DNA from: Haliscomenobacter hydrossis DSM 1100
GTDB taxonomy: Bacteria > Bacteroidota > Bacteroidia > Chitinophagales > Saprospiraceae
Length of the DNA: 64,000 nt
Direction: 5' to 3'
NCBI RefSeq assembly: GCF_000212735.1
Contig: NC_015510.1
Coordinates: forward strand, 2,170,001-2,234,000
Below are positions 31,227 to 40,627 of this stretch, piece by piece. Each line of letters begins with the position of its first letter. Within the stretch, counting starts at the first letter, position 1. Under the pieces are notes generated by a model, which was given only the letters and a program-made list of their open reading frames with translations, was not told where the DNA came from and did no database searches. Made by a program: the position numbers and the translations under genes.

Positions 31227-33455
31227 CTACCATTTCATCCTGACCCCCACATACAACTCCCTTCCTCTCGTAGGCCCCCAGGCAAATGCCGTATCAAAAT
31301 ACTCCCCAAAGGGGTTTTGCCAATTGATGATGGGGCGCAGCTGACGGAAATCAAAGATGTTTTCACAGCCTGCATAAACATCCAGCTTTTTCCAAACCTT
31401 GGTAAACTGCACATTGGTCACAGCGTAGGCGCGGGAAAAATCGGGCTGCTGGAACGATTCCGGCAAGGTTTGGGTATTTGGCAAACGTTGCGGCCCCATC
31501 CAATGAACATTCACGTCAGCGTGCCATTGTTTATTTTTGGGTTCGTAAGAAAATGCGCTGACCAGGCGGTGGCGGGCGTTAAAGGGCAACTGGATTTTTT
31601 GCTCGCCGGTGCGGCGGTACACATCCAGAAAATTGTAGGCAAACTTGGCTTCAAAAATTTTCGCCAGCACAAATTTGGCGTCAAACTGAAAGCCATTGGA
31701 AATAGAAGTCCCCCGAAAATTTTGGATGATGGCCAAACCTGGGTCACTATCGTAATCGGGGAAAATCTGGTTTTGAAAGCGGGTATGGTACAGGTCGACT
31801 GAAAAAGTGGCCACCAGGGTCTCGCCCGTAGCGGTATGGGTGAGGTTGACCCCGGTATTCCAGGCTTTTTCCAAATCCAACGATTCCGAAAATTGGATGT
31901 CGCGAGAACTGATGAGCAAAGAGATGTTTTCAGCGAATAAGTTGACCGAGCGCAAGCCCCGACCCACATTGGCGCGAATCACCGTGGCATCGCCCGCATT
32001 GTAGCGCAGGGTCAGGCGGGGCACGAATTGCCAGCCAAATTGCCGATGATGGTCTACCCGAGCTCCGGCAATGATGCTGAATTGTTCAAAGTTGAACACG
32101 TTTTCGGCAAACATACCCGGGGTGCGTTCCTGCCGTTGGTAGTCGCCCGCGAAAGTACGCTCCAGGTCATTGTTGGAAAAACGGATGGTCTCGTCCAGGT
32201 TGAGGTGGCGGTAGCTGAAGCCAAACTTCAGGTCGTGTTTTTGCGCCCAAAGGTGTTCGTATTGCAGGTTGGCATAGGCGTTCAGGTGTTTGGACGCGTA
32301 TTGGGTAACGCCAAACCAGGCCGATTGCTGGTGCTGGAAGGCCGAGGCAATCAGGGATATTTTTGACTGGGGAGTAAACCGATAGCCAGTTTTGGTGTAC
32401 AGTTCGGGTTGTTGGTATTGCACCACCTGGCCGTAGACTTGGTTGGAGCCTTGGTCACTTTTGGCATCAAAGGTCGTTTGCCCACCGATGCGCTTTTCAT
32501 CCAAATAACGCAGGCCAATTTTGCTGCTCCAGCCCGCACTTTGTTCATCCCCTACGGTGAATTTTTGATAAATCGCCAAACGGGTCAGCAAGGGCAAATC
32601 CAAAAAAGTATCCTCGTCGCGGTCGCGTTTGCTGGCGGGTTGCACCAGGTGCAGGGAAGTGAGGCTTTTCCAACTTTTGCCCAAAGTGGTCGAAAAATTG
32701 GCATTGAGGTGTTTTTCTCCGAAGGAATTGAGGTAGGCGTTGAGCAGGAATTTTTCTTTGTCGGGGTTAGGATCTTTCAGCACGACGTTGACCTGACCGC
32801 TGATGCTTTCAAAGCCTTGTAGCACTGAATTGGCACCCTTGGCCACAAAAATCTGATCGACCAATGTGCCCGGAATGCTGCTGATGCCGTAGGTGAAGGT
32901 GCTACCCAAAATCATCGGCATGCCATCCACCAGAATTTGATTGTAGACCCCCGATAAGCCCAGGATGCGCAATTCTTTGCTGTTGAGCAGGAGGTTGGTG
33001 GTTTGTGCCTGGATGGTGCCCTGGGTTTCAAAACAACCCGCCAAATCACAACAAGCGGCTTTGGTGAGTTCTTTTTGGTTGATGACTTCAACTTTGATGC
33101 CTTGTAGCGCGGAAATGAAGGAGCCTCCTTGCTGGGCAACGACGGAGGCGGCTTCCAGGTTTTTGGCGTCAGGTTCGAGGTAAATGGAGAAATACGTGCG
33201 CCCTGCAATGGCTACGGTATCGGTTTTGAAGCCTAAAAAAGAGACGAGTAAACGGGGGTCGGCATCGGCGGGTACGTTGATTTCAAATACGCCAAATTCA
33301 TTGCTCACTGCGCCTTGGGGGGTGCCTACCAAAGTGAGGGTTGCTCCGGGCAAAATTTCATTACCGGAGGGGGTTTTGCCAAAGATTTTGCCTTTGATGC
33401 TTTGGGAGAAGAGGGTAAAAGGTAGGAGAACCAAGAATAAGGAGAGCAGGCGCAT
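31227..33455 (-). CDS. TonB-dependent receptor of the heavy-metal type
   Basis: 742 residues: signal peptide (MRLLSLFLVLLPFTLFSQ), a carboxypeptidase-like regulatory domain, a plug, and a barrel ending in Trp (LYVGVRMKW). The plug region carries a Cys-rich motif, ELTKAACCDLAGCFETQ, near residue 130, with three Cys in a row of seven residues. Receptors with this plug are typically found beside an HMA-domain protein, as here (33858-34208), which suggests that the cargo is a metal such as copper, or a metal chelate. It is followed by the Crp-like gene on the same strand. Confidence 0.87.
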   Translation of the reverse strand: MRLLSLFLVLLPFTLFSQSIKGKIFGKTPSGNEILPGATLTLVGTPQGAVSNEFGVFEINVPADADPRLLVSFLGFKTDTVAIAGRTYFSIYLEPDAKNLEAASVVAQQGGSFISALQGIKVEVINQKELTKAACCDLAGCFETQGTIQAQTTNLLLNSKELRILGLSGVYNQILVDGMPMILGSTFTYGISSIPGTLVDQIFVAKGANSVLQGFESISGQVNVVLKDPNPDKEKFLLNAYLNSFGEKHLNANFSTTLGKSWKSLTSLHLVQPASKRDRDEDTFLDLPLLTRLAIYQKFTVGDEQSAGWSSKIGLRYLDEKRIGGQTTFDAKSDQGSNQVYGQVVQYQQPELYTKTGYRFTPQSKISLIASAFQHQQSAWFGVTQYASKHLNAYANLQYEHLWAQKHDLKFGFSYRHLNLDETIRFSNNDLERTFAGDYQRQERTPGMFAENVFNFEQFSIIAGARVDHHRQFGWQFVPRLTLRYNAGDATVIRANVGRGLRSVNLFAENISLLISSRDIQFSESLDLEKAWNTGVNLTHTATGETLVATFSVDLYHTRFQNQIFPDYDSDPGLAIIQNFRGTSISNGFQFDAKFVLAKIFEAKFAYNFLDVYRRTGEQKIQLPFNARHRLVSAFSYEPKNKQWHADVNVHWMGPQRLPNTQTLPESFQQPDFSRAYAVTNVQFTKVWKKLDVYAGCENIFDFRQLRPIINWQNPFGEYFDTAFAWGPTRGRELYVGVRMKW

Positions 33456-33543
33456 AGCAATGAAGGTGAGCTTATCTTTCGATTCGCTTTATTGATGAAG
33501 GTTTGGTGATATGTTTTTGCACATCATTTCCTAAAGCGACATC

Positions 33544-33827
33544 AATGGGAACGCGGATGACACGGATTAGGCGGATTTACGCGGATTTTGATTCCGCCTG
33601 CGGCGAAATTGAACTAGCCACAAATTGCACAAATTTTCACAAATAGGGTCACAAACTTCGTTTGTTTCTCAATTCGTCTTTAGACGATGTACACACTCAA
33701 ACGAAGTTTGGGCGCTTATTTGTGAAAATTTGTGTCATTTGTGGCCAAAAAAACTTTTGCCAACGGCAAAAGAAAATCCGCGTAAATCCGCCTAATCCGC
33801 CTAATCCGTGTCATCCGCGTTCCCATT
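33544..33827. repeat. 284-bp palindromic intergenic element
   Basis: Outer arms AATGGGAACGCGGATGACAC and its complement (33544-33563 / 33808-33827) continue with GGCGGATTTACGCGGATTTT and its complement. Inner arms pair CACAAATTGCACAAATTTTC with GAAAATTTGTGTCATTTGTG (33619-33638 and 33724-33743). Transcribed, the whole element would fold into one long hairpin. No ORF of note is inside. It is probably a non-autonomous dispersed repeat. Confidence 0.8.
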
Positions 33828-33857
33828 ATTGTCGCTCATGCTAAAGATTGACTGCGG

Positions 33858-34208
33858 CTACAAATACGTCACCGCTTTCACCTTGTAAGGCGTTTCATTA
33901 GGGTTCTCACAACCTGCGGATTTTTCAATCAAGCTGCGGATTTTTTCTTCAGAAATAACCCCGGTGTGGTATTTCACTTTGATGTTGGTCGCTTCTTTTT
34001 TGGCATTGTCAGCAGTCACTTCATCTACCCCTTCTTGGTTGACCAGTTTCTTTTTTAGGGTGGCCAGGTCGCCGTTACAGCACAAGCCGCTTATTTTGAT
34101 GGTGGCTACTTTTACTTCGTCCTTAGGGGCGTTGGCCGTTTGCGCCATCCCGTTTTGGGCAAAAAACAGGCAAGCGAAGGTCAAGAATGCAGCAAATACG
34201 TTTTTCAT
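33858..34208 (-). CDS. secreted heavy-metal-associated (HMA) domain protein
   Basis: 116 residues with a signal peptide (MKNVFAAFLTFACLFFAQNGMAQ) and one HMA domain. The metal loop reads KISGLCCNGDLATLKKKL, a CC pair in place of the usual CxxC, and a further Cys lies in KSAGCENPNETPYKV at the C-terminus. A periplasmic metal chaperone for the TonB receptor encoded next to it is the obvious role, but it is inferred from pairing. The palindromic element at 33544 separates the two genes, so they may not share one transcript. Confidence 0.85.
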   Translation of the reverse strand: MKNVFAAFLTFACLFFAQNGMAQTANAPKDEVKVATIKISGLCCNGDLATLKKKLVNQEGVDEVTADNAKKEATNIKVKYHTGVISEEKIRSLIEKSAGCENPNETPYKVKAVTYL

Positions 34209-34304
34209 GGTCGATGATTTTAATTTTGGTGCTGCAAAAATAAGGGAAATAAACCTGAGATACTAGAGCGTAGGAGTGTTTAACAGCTGGATAACAGGTA
34301 AAAG

Positions 34305-35081
34305 CTAAAGCCGGGATAAAGTACTGGTTTTAAAATAAGTATTGTTGATGTTGTAAACCAGTCCAAGGCTCCACAAAAAGTCTTTACCGGGAATTTCCGA
34401 CTGGATTTTTTGGCTGAGATTGGCCGAAATGGTAAGTGGAAAATGGTTTTTGGCCAAACCAAAGCTGGCATTCCAATACGTCCCATCGAGTTTGTCCTGT
34501 TGCAGATAATAGACTTGTGGTGAGAAAGCGTAATTGAATTGCGAGCCCAATTTCAGGTTGGTAAATAGGACTCTGGCAGCTACAAAATTAGTCAACTGGA
34601 TGAGGTCTCTGGTCAAGCCGTGTGAACCGATGTAATAGAGTCCCAGCGCTACATTTTTGTTGAGCCGATAAGTGGGCGAGGCTTCCCAGGCTACATAGCG
34701 CTGAGTAGTCAAAACTTCTTTACTTATTCCAGCGATGAATGCCGTCTCCGTGCGGAACAAAAGGGCAGGGTGTGCACCTATCCCGAGTGTGAACTTCCGC
34801 TGATCCACCACTTTGTAGCGAAACCAGAATATCAATGTCCAGGGTTTGCCGTCCAGGCCAAAGCGCAGCATAGGATCGAAACTCAAACGACCTTTGCCGA
34901 TTGACAAATCAAATAAAGCAGCAGGTTTATTCAGGGAAAAATTGGGGATAAGCGAGATACCGTTGTTGGTGGCGGTGATTTGCCCCCGGAAGAAACTGGG
35001 GGTTTGGGTAGTGTCGATAGATTGGGCAAAAGACCACAGGGTAAAGAGTGAAAAACTGAATAAGGTGATTGTTTTTTTCAT
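34305..35081 (-). CDS. outer-membrane beta-barrel-like protein, unknown
   Basis: A 258-residue protein with signal peptide (MKKTITLFSFSLFTLWSFAQ) and repeated amphipathic beta-strands (for example GRLSFDPMLRFGLDG, FTLGIGAHPALLF, NVALGLYYIGSHG), typical of a small outer-membrane barrel. No named family is recognised. It lies upstream of the HMA gene on the same strand with 96 nt between, so a shared metal-related role is possible but unsupported by motifs. Confidence 0.65.
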   Translation of the reverse strand: MKKTITLFSFSLFTLWSFAQSIDTTQTPSFFRGQITATNNGISLIPNFSLNKPAALFDLSIGKGRLSFDPMLRFGLDGKPWTLIFWFRYKVVDQRKFTLGIGAHPALLFRTETAFIAGISKEVLTTQRYVAWEASPTYRLNKNVALGLYYIGSHGLTRDLIQLTNFVAARVLFTNLKLGSQFNYAFSPQVYYLQQDKLDGTYWNASFGLAKNHFPLTISANLSQKIQSEIPGKDFLWSLGLVYNINNTYFKTSTLSRL

Positions 35082-35283
35082 CAGTTGCAGATGCTTTGAT
35101 TATTGAGCACAAAGCTCTCTCCGTTTTACTAAAAGCCACTTACCCAAATTACTGCATCCTTTACCATTTTTACGGATTGGTGTTGACAAGCAAAAAATCG
35201 AAGCTACTATTGTATTTTTAAAGCCTAAACAACTCACATAACGCAGTACTTTGCGTCAAAAGAACTAGCAATTACATAAACAC

Positions 35284-35468
35284 AAGGAATGGAATGGATT
35301 CGGCTTCGCCAAATCATTTTAACACGACGACACGACGGAACGACGACACGACGATCTTCGCGCTGCGCGCTCAGTGGATACGACGCTTTGCGTCGTTGGG
35401 GCGGTAGCCATTCCGTCGTGTCGTCGTTACGTCGTGTCGTCGTGTTAAAAAAAAGCAGCGAAGCTGCT
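35284..35468. repeat. CGACGACACGACG palindromic element, copy 1
   Basis: A strongly palindromic block: repeated CGACGACACGACG on the left and CGTCGTGTCGTCG on the right, with an inner stem (GACGC..GCGTC). Flanks are conserved with the copy at 45461-45629: AAGGAATG-ATT-GGCT-CGCCAAA on the left, and an A-run then GCAGCG-AGCTG on the right. It occupies most of the 35082-35504 gap and has no credible ORF. Confidence 0.8.
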
Positions 35469-35504
35469 TACTGCGTAATATGAGTAAATTAAAAACAAGC
35501 TACC

Positions 35505-36404
35505 ATGGGTGAAATCGAAAAACTGTGCAGTGTGTCACAATTCAGTTCTCGGCGAGGGCAAGAAACCTTACATCCCATGGTGAACGTTCTCGACCAATCA
35601 AAGTCGGTGCCCATTGCCGCCAATCGGTGCTTGTCGGAGATTTATGTGGTTTTTTTGAAAGACTTTCGCTGTGAGGACTTTCAATACGGTCGCAACAAAT
35701 ACGACCATGAGGGGGAAACCTTGTTGTTCATTGCTCCGGGACAGGTTTTTGGTTTTGATTTGCCAGCAGAAATCCAGATACAACCCAAGGGCTGGGCACT
35801 CGTATTTCACCCTGATTTGATCAAAGGCACTTCCCTGGGCCAAAAAATGAAGGACTACCGATTTTTTGCCTATGATGTGACCGAGGCGCTACACATCTCG
35901 GAGCGGGAACGGCAAATTGTGCTGGAATGCTTTCATAAAATCCAGGAAGAGCTGGAACGAGGCATCGACAAGCACAGCAAAATGCTGATTGTCAGCAATA
36001 TTGAATTGTTCCTAAATTACTGTATCCGTTTCTACGATCGTCAATTTATCACTCGTGAGAACCTGAACAAGGATATTTTGACCCGCTTTGAGCACTTGTT
36101 AAAAGCCTATTTTGACTCGGATTTACCTCAATCGCTCGGATTACCCACGGTGGCTTACTGCGCTGAAAAGCTGAACCTCTCGGCCAATTATTTTGGGGAT
36201 TTGGTCAAAAAGGAAACGGGAACATCGGCTTTGGAATACATTCAAGCCAGCATCATCGATTTGGCTAAGGAGAAGATTTTTGACCACCGCCAATCCATCA
36301 GCGAAATTGCTTATGCGATGGGGTATAAATATCCGCAGCATTTTACGCGCTTGTTTAAGCAACGGGTGGGGATGTCGCCATTGGAGTATCGGAGGGGGAA
36401 TTGA
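35505..36404 (+). CDS. AraC family transcriptional regulator
   Basis: 299 residues. An N-terminal cupin-like sensing domain (FEDFQY-type strand region, with LLFIAPGQVFGFDLPAEI) is followed by a C-terminal AraC DNA-binding domain with two helix-turn-helices (YCAEKLNLSANYFGDLVKKE; SISEIAYAMGYKYPQHFTRL) and the usual ending FKQRVGMSPLEYRRGN. It stands alone between two palindromic regions, upstream of the esterase gene at 36620, which it may control. The ligand is unknown. Confidence 0.92.
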   Translation: MGEIEKLCSVSQFSSRRGQETLHPMVNVLDQSKSVPIAANRCLSEIYVVFLKDFRCEDFQYGRNKYDHEGETLLFIAPGQVFGFDLPAEIQIQPKGWALVFHPDLIKGTSLGQKMKDYRFFAYDVTEALHISERERQIVLECFHKIQEELERGIDKHSKMLIVSNIELFLNYCIRFYDRQFITRENLNKDILTRFEHLLKAYFDSDLPQSLGLPTVAYCAEKLNLSANYFGDLVKKETGTSALEYIQASIIDLAKEKIFDHRQSISEIAYAMGYKYPQHFTRLFKQRVGMSPLEYRRGN

Positions 36405-36590
36405 AGTATACCCCACGCGAGGTGGGGTATAGGAACACAATTTTATTATGAATTTAGGTAATAGTTTAGCACCTCGCCTTCGGCGAATTGAGACAACATT
36501 TTTCAGCCACAAATGACACAAAATTTGTGGCTAAATCTCTAAAAAACACTCCACCGGAGGTGGGGTGCTAAACTTTTCCGAATTTAGCTA
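36405..36590. repeat. intergenic region with two short palindromes
   Basis: TACCCCACGCGAGGTGGGGTA (about 36411-36431) is a near-perfect hairpin after the AraC stop and can serve as its terminator. TTTAGCACCTCGCC (about 36468) and the block GGAGGTGGGGTGCTAAA (about 36556-36572) form a second, larger inverted pair around CCACAAATGACACAAAATTTGTGG. No gene is seen. Confidence 0.55.
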
Positions 36591-36619
36591 AATTTGAGCA
36601 TCGAACAAAACCATTTGTG

Positions 36620-37792
36620 ATGAAAAATCAAGCCTTGCTCTCTTTCCTTTTGGCCATCTGCACCACTACCCTTCTCGCCCAATTCAACCCCGAAAAACCC
36701 GAGCTTTGCCAACGCAATTTCTACACCGAAGCACAAGCCATAGAAGTGCACAAGGCAGTAGCCGCGCAGTACAACGACCAGGCCACTTGGGAAAAACGGG
36801 CGCAACTGATCCGCCAAGGCATTTTGGACGGTGCCGAAATCAAAGAACTGAGCCGTAAAAAACCCAAACACATTACCATCCATAGCCGCAAGGAATTGAA
36901 TGGCTACGCCGTGGAGAACGTGTCTTTCCAATCCCTCCCCGGCATTTACGTGACTGGCAATTTGTACACCCCCCTCGGTACAAAAGGCAAATTGGCGGCC
37001 ATTCTTGCGCCGCATGGCCACGGCCCTGAACCCCGGTACAAGGAATACGTCCAACAACGTTGCGCGACGCTCGCACGCATGGGCGCCATCGTTTTTGCTT
37101 ACGATATGATCGGGTATGGCGACGCCAAATATTGCGATCACAAAATTGAAAAAGCGCTGAAACTCCAACTCATCAACAGCACCTATGTCCTCAACTTCCT
37201 ACTTTCGCTGCCTAAAGTGGACAAAAACCGCGTGGCCATGAGCGGAGAGTCGGGTGGTGGCACCCAAACCTTTATGCTGGCGGCGGTAGACGAGCGCATC
37301 AAAGTCTCAGTACCGGTGGTCATGGTGTCGGGTCATTTTTTTGGGGGCTGTACTTGCGAAAGTGGTATGCCTGTACACAAACGCCCGACGCACATCACCT
37401 CTAACCTCGAAATTGCGGCACTGTTTGCCCCCAAACCCATGCTGCTCATTTCCGATGGTGATGATTGGACCAAAAACACGCCCGATTTTGAATACCCCTT
37501 TGTGCAACGGATTTATGGGTTTTACAACCGTGCAGCCAATGTCGAAAACGCGCATTTCCCTCAGGAAAAACACGATTACAATGCGTCCAAACGCCAGGCG
37601 GCGTATGCTTTTTTGGCGAAGCATTTGGGGTTGAATACTGTGGGGGTGTTGAAGGACGGGAAATTTGATGAAACCACCAATACGGTTTTGACAGAGCTGG
37701 ATTTGAAAGTGTTTAATGAAAAATATCCAGTGCCAGGGGATGCGTTGAAAGGGGATGAGGCGGTGGGGAGGGTATTGGATGTTCAACGCTGA
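36620..37792 (+). CDS. secreted alpha/beta hydrolase of the acetylxylan-esterase-like type
   Basis: 390 residues from ATG 36620 (a GTG lies one codon upstream). Signal peptide MKNQALLSFLLAICTTTLLAQ, then an alpha/beta-hydrolase domain with LAAILAPHGHGPEP, the nucleophile Ser in VAMSGESGGGTQTF, a probable acid in MLLISDGDDWTKNTP, and a probable catalytic His in PQEKHDYN. The architecture resembles the CE7/prolyl-oligopeptidase-like esterases of polysaccharide-degrading Bacteroidota. The substrate is unknown. Downstream sequence 37793-37937 holds only a fragment of a common repeat (CCGCGGAGTGAACGGAGT). Confidence 0.8.
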   Translation: MKNQALLSFLLAICTTTLLAQFNPEKPELCQRNFYTEAQAIEVHKAVAAQYNDQATWEKRAQLIRQGILDGAEIKELSRKKPKHITIHSRKELNGYAVENVSFQSLPGIYVTGNLYTPLGTKGKLAAILAPHGHGPEPRYKEYVQQRCATLARMGAIVFAYDMIGYGDAKYCDHKIEKALKLQLINSTYVLNFLLSLPKVDKNRVAMSGESGGGTQTFMLAAVDERIKVSVPVVMVSGHFFGGCTCESGMPVHKRPTHITSNLEIAALFAPKPMLLISDGDDWTKNTPDFEYPFVQRIYGFYNRAANVENAHFPQEKHDYNASKRQAAYAFLAKHLGLNTVGVLKDGKFDETTNTVLTELDLKVFNEKYPVPGDALKGDEAVGRVLDVQR

Positions 37793-37937
37793 ATGGATAC
37801 ATTTTTTACCGCGGAGTGAACGGAGTACACGCAGAGTTTCTCGGTTAAAAAACCTGAGGTTAAATAGAATGAAGCTAAACCCTTTAGCTGCACTTTATCA
37901 GAGTCAAACTTGCGTAATGTGAGTTACTAACTTTTAG

Positions 37938-38528
37938 TTACCTATCACCCATTTTAATAGTTATGTGTAAATACTTTCGCACAAAGTGATTGGCGCATTC
38001 GTAATCATAACCAAACGCGATATTTTTGCTAACACTATCAATTCCATAATCAGTTGGAATGAAATCTTCATGTTCGACTTGATATCCCTGATTCGAATCG
38101 ATTAGTAGTGCCTTGTGTGGTTGAATACAGTGGCCACTTGCCATGGGAGCTGCCAAGTAATATTCTACAATGGCATCTGTATACTCATTGTGATTGATGT
38201 CAATTTTGTGTAATCTTAAGAAGTCTACAACATCTTTAATTGTATCTCCTTCTAGTAGCAAAGCGGGAACTTCCTCCTGTGTCCAATAACCCTTTTTTCG
38301 AAAATATTGATACACGATTTGCTCAGCAAGGGCAGAAGAAAGTGTGTCTCCTCGATAGTTTGAAGGAATAAGATTACCTACATGCAAGGTTGTATCGATT
38401 ACTGGAATAAGCAAAGTATCACGAGACTCATTCCCTCTAATTTCAACATCCGAAGGAGGCTGTTTCGAAGAACAAGACCAGTTGCAAATAGTCAATAAAG
38501 CAGCAATTAAAAGAGGGTATTTTTTCAT
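37938..38528 (-). CDS. hypothetical lipoprotein
   Basis: 196 residues with a lipoprotein signal (MKKYPLLIAALLTICNWSCSS; lipid Cys near residue 19). The rest is a soluble domain with several acidic stretches and no recognised family; QIVYQYFRKKGYWTQEEVPALLL and DFLRLHKIDINHNEYTDAIVEYYLA are the clearest helices. The following RhuM gene is on the same strand, 29 nt upstream, so they may be co-transcribed. No function can be given. Confidence 0.6.
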   Translation of the reverse strand: MKKYPLLIAALLTICNWSCSSKQPPSDVEIRGNESRDTLLIPVIDTTLHVGNLIPSNYRGDTLSSALAEQIVYQYFRKKGYWTQEEVPALLLEGDTIKDVVDFLRLHKIDINHNEYTDAIVEYYLAAPMASGHCIQPHKALLIDSNQGYQVEHEDFIPTDYGIDSVSKNIAFGYDYECANHFVRKYLHITIKMGDR

Positions 38529-38557
38529 CGACGTTTATTTTCTCCATAAACAAAAAT

Positions 38558-39541
38558 TCATGGTTTCAATTTTTTTACCTCCTTGTCAAAATCGCTTTCA
38601 TAAGTTCGGTCTTGTATCACCCTGAATTTTTCATATTCTTGTTCTGCTTTCAGTTTGGCTTCCAACATGGATACTTTTCCTTTATCTTTCAAAATCGGAT
38701 AGCTGGAAAGTTCCAAAAAACCATTAAGAAACTTGGCCCATTGTTGCATGTTGAAAGCGATGCCTCGTTGCGCATTGTTTTCCGCTAAATCCAGATATGC
38801 GGATACCACACGGTTAAGTTCGGCAATATGTTGGTGCGATAGATAGTTTTTTGCTACCGCCACATCACTTTTCATGATTTTGCCATCGGGTGCGGCTTTC
38901 CAGGTTTTCAGTCCCATGTATAGCTTGGTGGCATCTGCTTCTGTATAGATGATTTCTGCCGCGGTTTGTCCAGTAATGGCCCAATGTAACTTGTTTTGTA
39001 CTGTAGCAAAAAACGTTTTCGTCTGCTCACTGCTTTTATCATAGTCGGTACTGAGTGCGTATAAGTCCGTGATTTTTTGATAAAAACGCCGTTCGCTGCT
39101 GCGGATTTCCCGGATGCGTTCCAGCAGTTCATCAAAATAGTCCTGCCCAAAGTGTTTGCCTTGTTTCAGGCGTTCATCATCTATGACAAAACCCTTGACG
39201 ATGAACTCGTTCAGGGTTTGGGTAGCCCATTTGCGAAAATCGGTAGCTTGTGCAGAATTGACTCGGTAGCCTACGGCTAATATAGCTTCCAATCGATAAA
39301 AATGGGTTTCATAAACTTTGCCATCACTGGCAGTTGTTTCCAAAATGGAAACAACTGCGACCTGATCCAACTCACCAGTCTCAAAAATATTTTTTAAATG
39401 CTTACTGATGGCTGGCACCTTAACTCCAAACAACTCCGCTATGGCTTTTTGACTGAGCCAAAAAGTCCCTTCTTTGAAAGTTACCGAAACACTTACCTTT
39501 TCGCTAGAGGTGGTGAACAGTAACAATTTTTTAGGGTGCAT
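38558..39541 (-). CDS. RhuM family protein
   Basis: 327 residues, full length for the virulence RhuM family. The N-terminal region has the diagnostic WLSQKAIAELFGVKVPAISKHLKNIFETGEL (a winged-helix-like DNA-binding motif) and YRLEAILAVGYRVNSAQATDFRKWAT. The C-terminal region has TKLYMGLKTWK and LSHQHIAELNRVVSAYLDLAENNAQRG. RhuM proteins are common in mobile and defence islands and may be toxin- or antitoxin-like, but the mechanism is not established. The coding sequence contains a perfect 29-nt palindrome at 39330-39358. Confidence 0.9.
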   Translation of the reverse strand: MHPKKLLLFTTSSEKVSVSVTFKEGTFWLSQKAIAELFGVKVPAISKHLKNIFETGELDQVAVVSILETTASDGKVYETHFYRLEAILAVGYRVNSAQATDFRKWATQTLNEFIVKGFVIDDERLKQGKHFGQDYFDELLERIREIRSSERRFYQKITDLYALSTDYDKSSEQTKTFFATVQNKLHWAITGQTAAEIIYTEADATKLYMGLKTWKAAPDGKIMKSDVAVAKNYLSHQHIAELNRVVSAYLDLAENNAQRGIAFNMQQWAKFLNGFLELSSYPILKDKGKVSMLEAKLKAEQEYEKFRVIQDRTYESDFDKEVKKLKP

Positions 39542-39662
39542 CTTATTTTATTTTAGGCGATGATACAAAGTAAGTGCAATATTTTTAATTTTATTTGTTT
39601 TAAGTTAAAATTTTTTATTTAAATTTGTTTTCAATTAATTCCCTCACTAAACTGAATCCATC

Positions 39663-40184
39663 ATGGGTGCATATCTCCGCATTGGTTTCGTGGTTAAAGC
39701 TACCACAACCCTCCCCAAAAATGTTTCAAAAGCAAACTTTCAAAAAGAAGTTGAGCAATATTATCCCAGTGAAGTTTTCGATTGTGTTGAAGGCGAAGGT
39801 GGGAGCATCAAGTTGACTTTAAAATCAAGCATTGCAACAGCGGAACTAGCACCTTTTGTAAAGGACATATACAAAGACTGGTCTGGACAAATCGACAAAG
39901 ATGCGATAGATTTCATCGAGGAAAACATCAATGACCCCAATTGGCTTGAAAAAGCGGAGGAAGCAGATTTGCACCAATTTTATGTTCTGGACTATGGTGT
40001 TTATGAATCTTTTAAAATTGCTGGGGAGAAAATAGGATTCCGCCTGACTGTAGTGACTCTGGGTTCCGAAGGTAAATTCTCGATGGAAGAGAGTGAGTCC
40101 ACCCTTGGGTTTATGGAAACTTGTGCTCAACGCGCTTATGCTCAATATAAAATGGCTAGGGCTTTTCGGGTGTATGTGTTGTAA
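39663..40184 (+). CDS. hypothetical protein
   Basis: 173 residues, no signal peptide or membrane helix. The N-terminal half is beta-rich (YLRIGFVVKATTTLPKNV) and the C-terminal half contains HQFYVLDYGVYESFKIAGEK and MEESESTLGFMETCAQRAYAQY. No family is recognised. Codon use and composition look native. It is an isolated plus-strand gene at the left edge of the defence-like island. Confidence 0.55.
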   Translation: MGAYLRIGFVVKATTTLPKNVSKANFQKEVEQYYPSEVFDCVEGEGGSIKLTLKSSIATAELAPFVKDIYKDWSGQIDKDAIDFIEENINDPNWLEKAEEADLHQFYVLDYGVYESFKIAGEKIGFRLTVVTLGSEGKFSMEESESTLGFMETCAQRAYAQYKMARAFRVYVL

Positions 40185-40349
40185 ATACGATTTCGGCGAA
40201 TAAGTTCGCCGTTACATTAGCACCAATCGACCCTGCCTCACAGGGATAGGGGGTTGTAAATCACCAGCACAATTTTGCAAGCAATTCACTTTTATGTCCT
40301 TACCGTAGCCTGGAAGAGTAGGGTGGATCTATTCTCTCCATGCGTTGTG

Positions 40350-40568
40350 TTAAACCGACAAATCGCGTAGCGATGACCCATCTTGTAGCGGCGGGTTTCA
40401 ACCCGCCGTCAATGGCATCACCTTGTCAATGGCGTGCCGTAGGTACGACGAATCGAGGTCAATATAAACCGTACCTACGGCACTCCATTACAAATTTTGA
40501 ACATTACCATCGGCGGGTTGAAACCCGCCGCTACAATATGGGTCGTCGCTACGCGACTGGTTTTGTGG
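40350..40568. repeat. 219-bp palindromic element (CGGCGGGTT family)
   Basis: The left arm TCGCGTAGCGATGACCCAT and TGTAGCGGCGGGTTTCAACC is mirrored on the right by GGTTGAAACCCGCCGCTACA and ATGGGTCGTCGCTACGCGA. An inner pair (GTGCCGTAGGTACG / CGTACCTACGGCAC) completes a long hairpin. It fills most of the 40185-40627 gap; a small GGCGAATAAGTTCGCC hairpin near 40192 precedes it. It is a non-coding dispersed-type repeat. Confidence 0.8.
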
Positions 40569-40627
40569 CCAATGAAAGTTTGCTTTTTGCTTGAAAAGAT
40601 AAAACATCAGGCTACAACATGCCCCCT

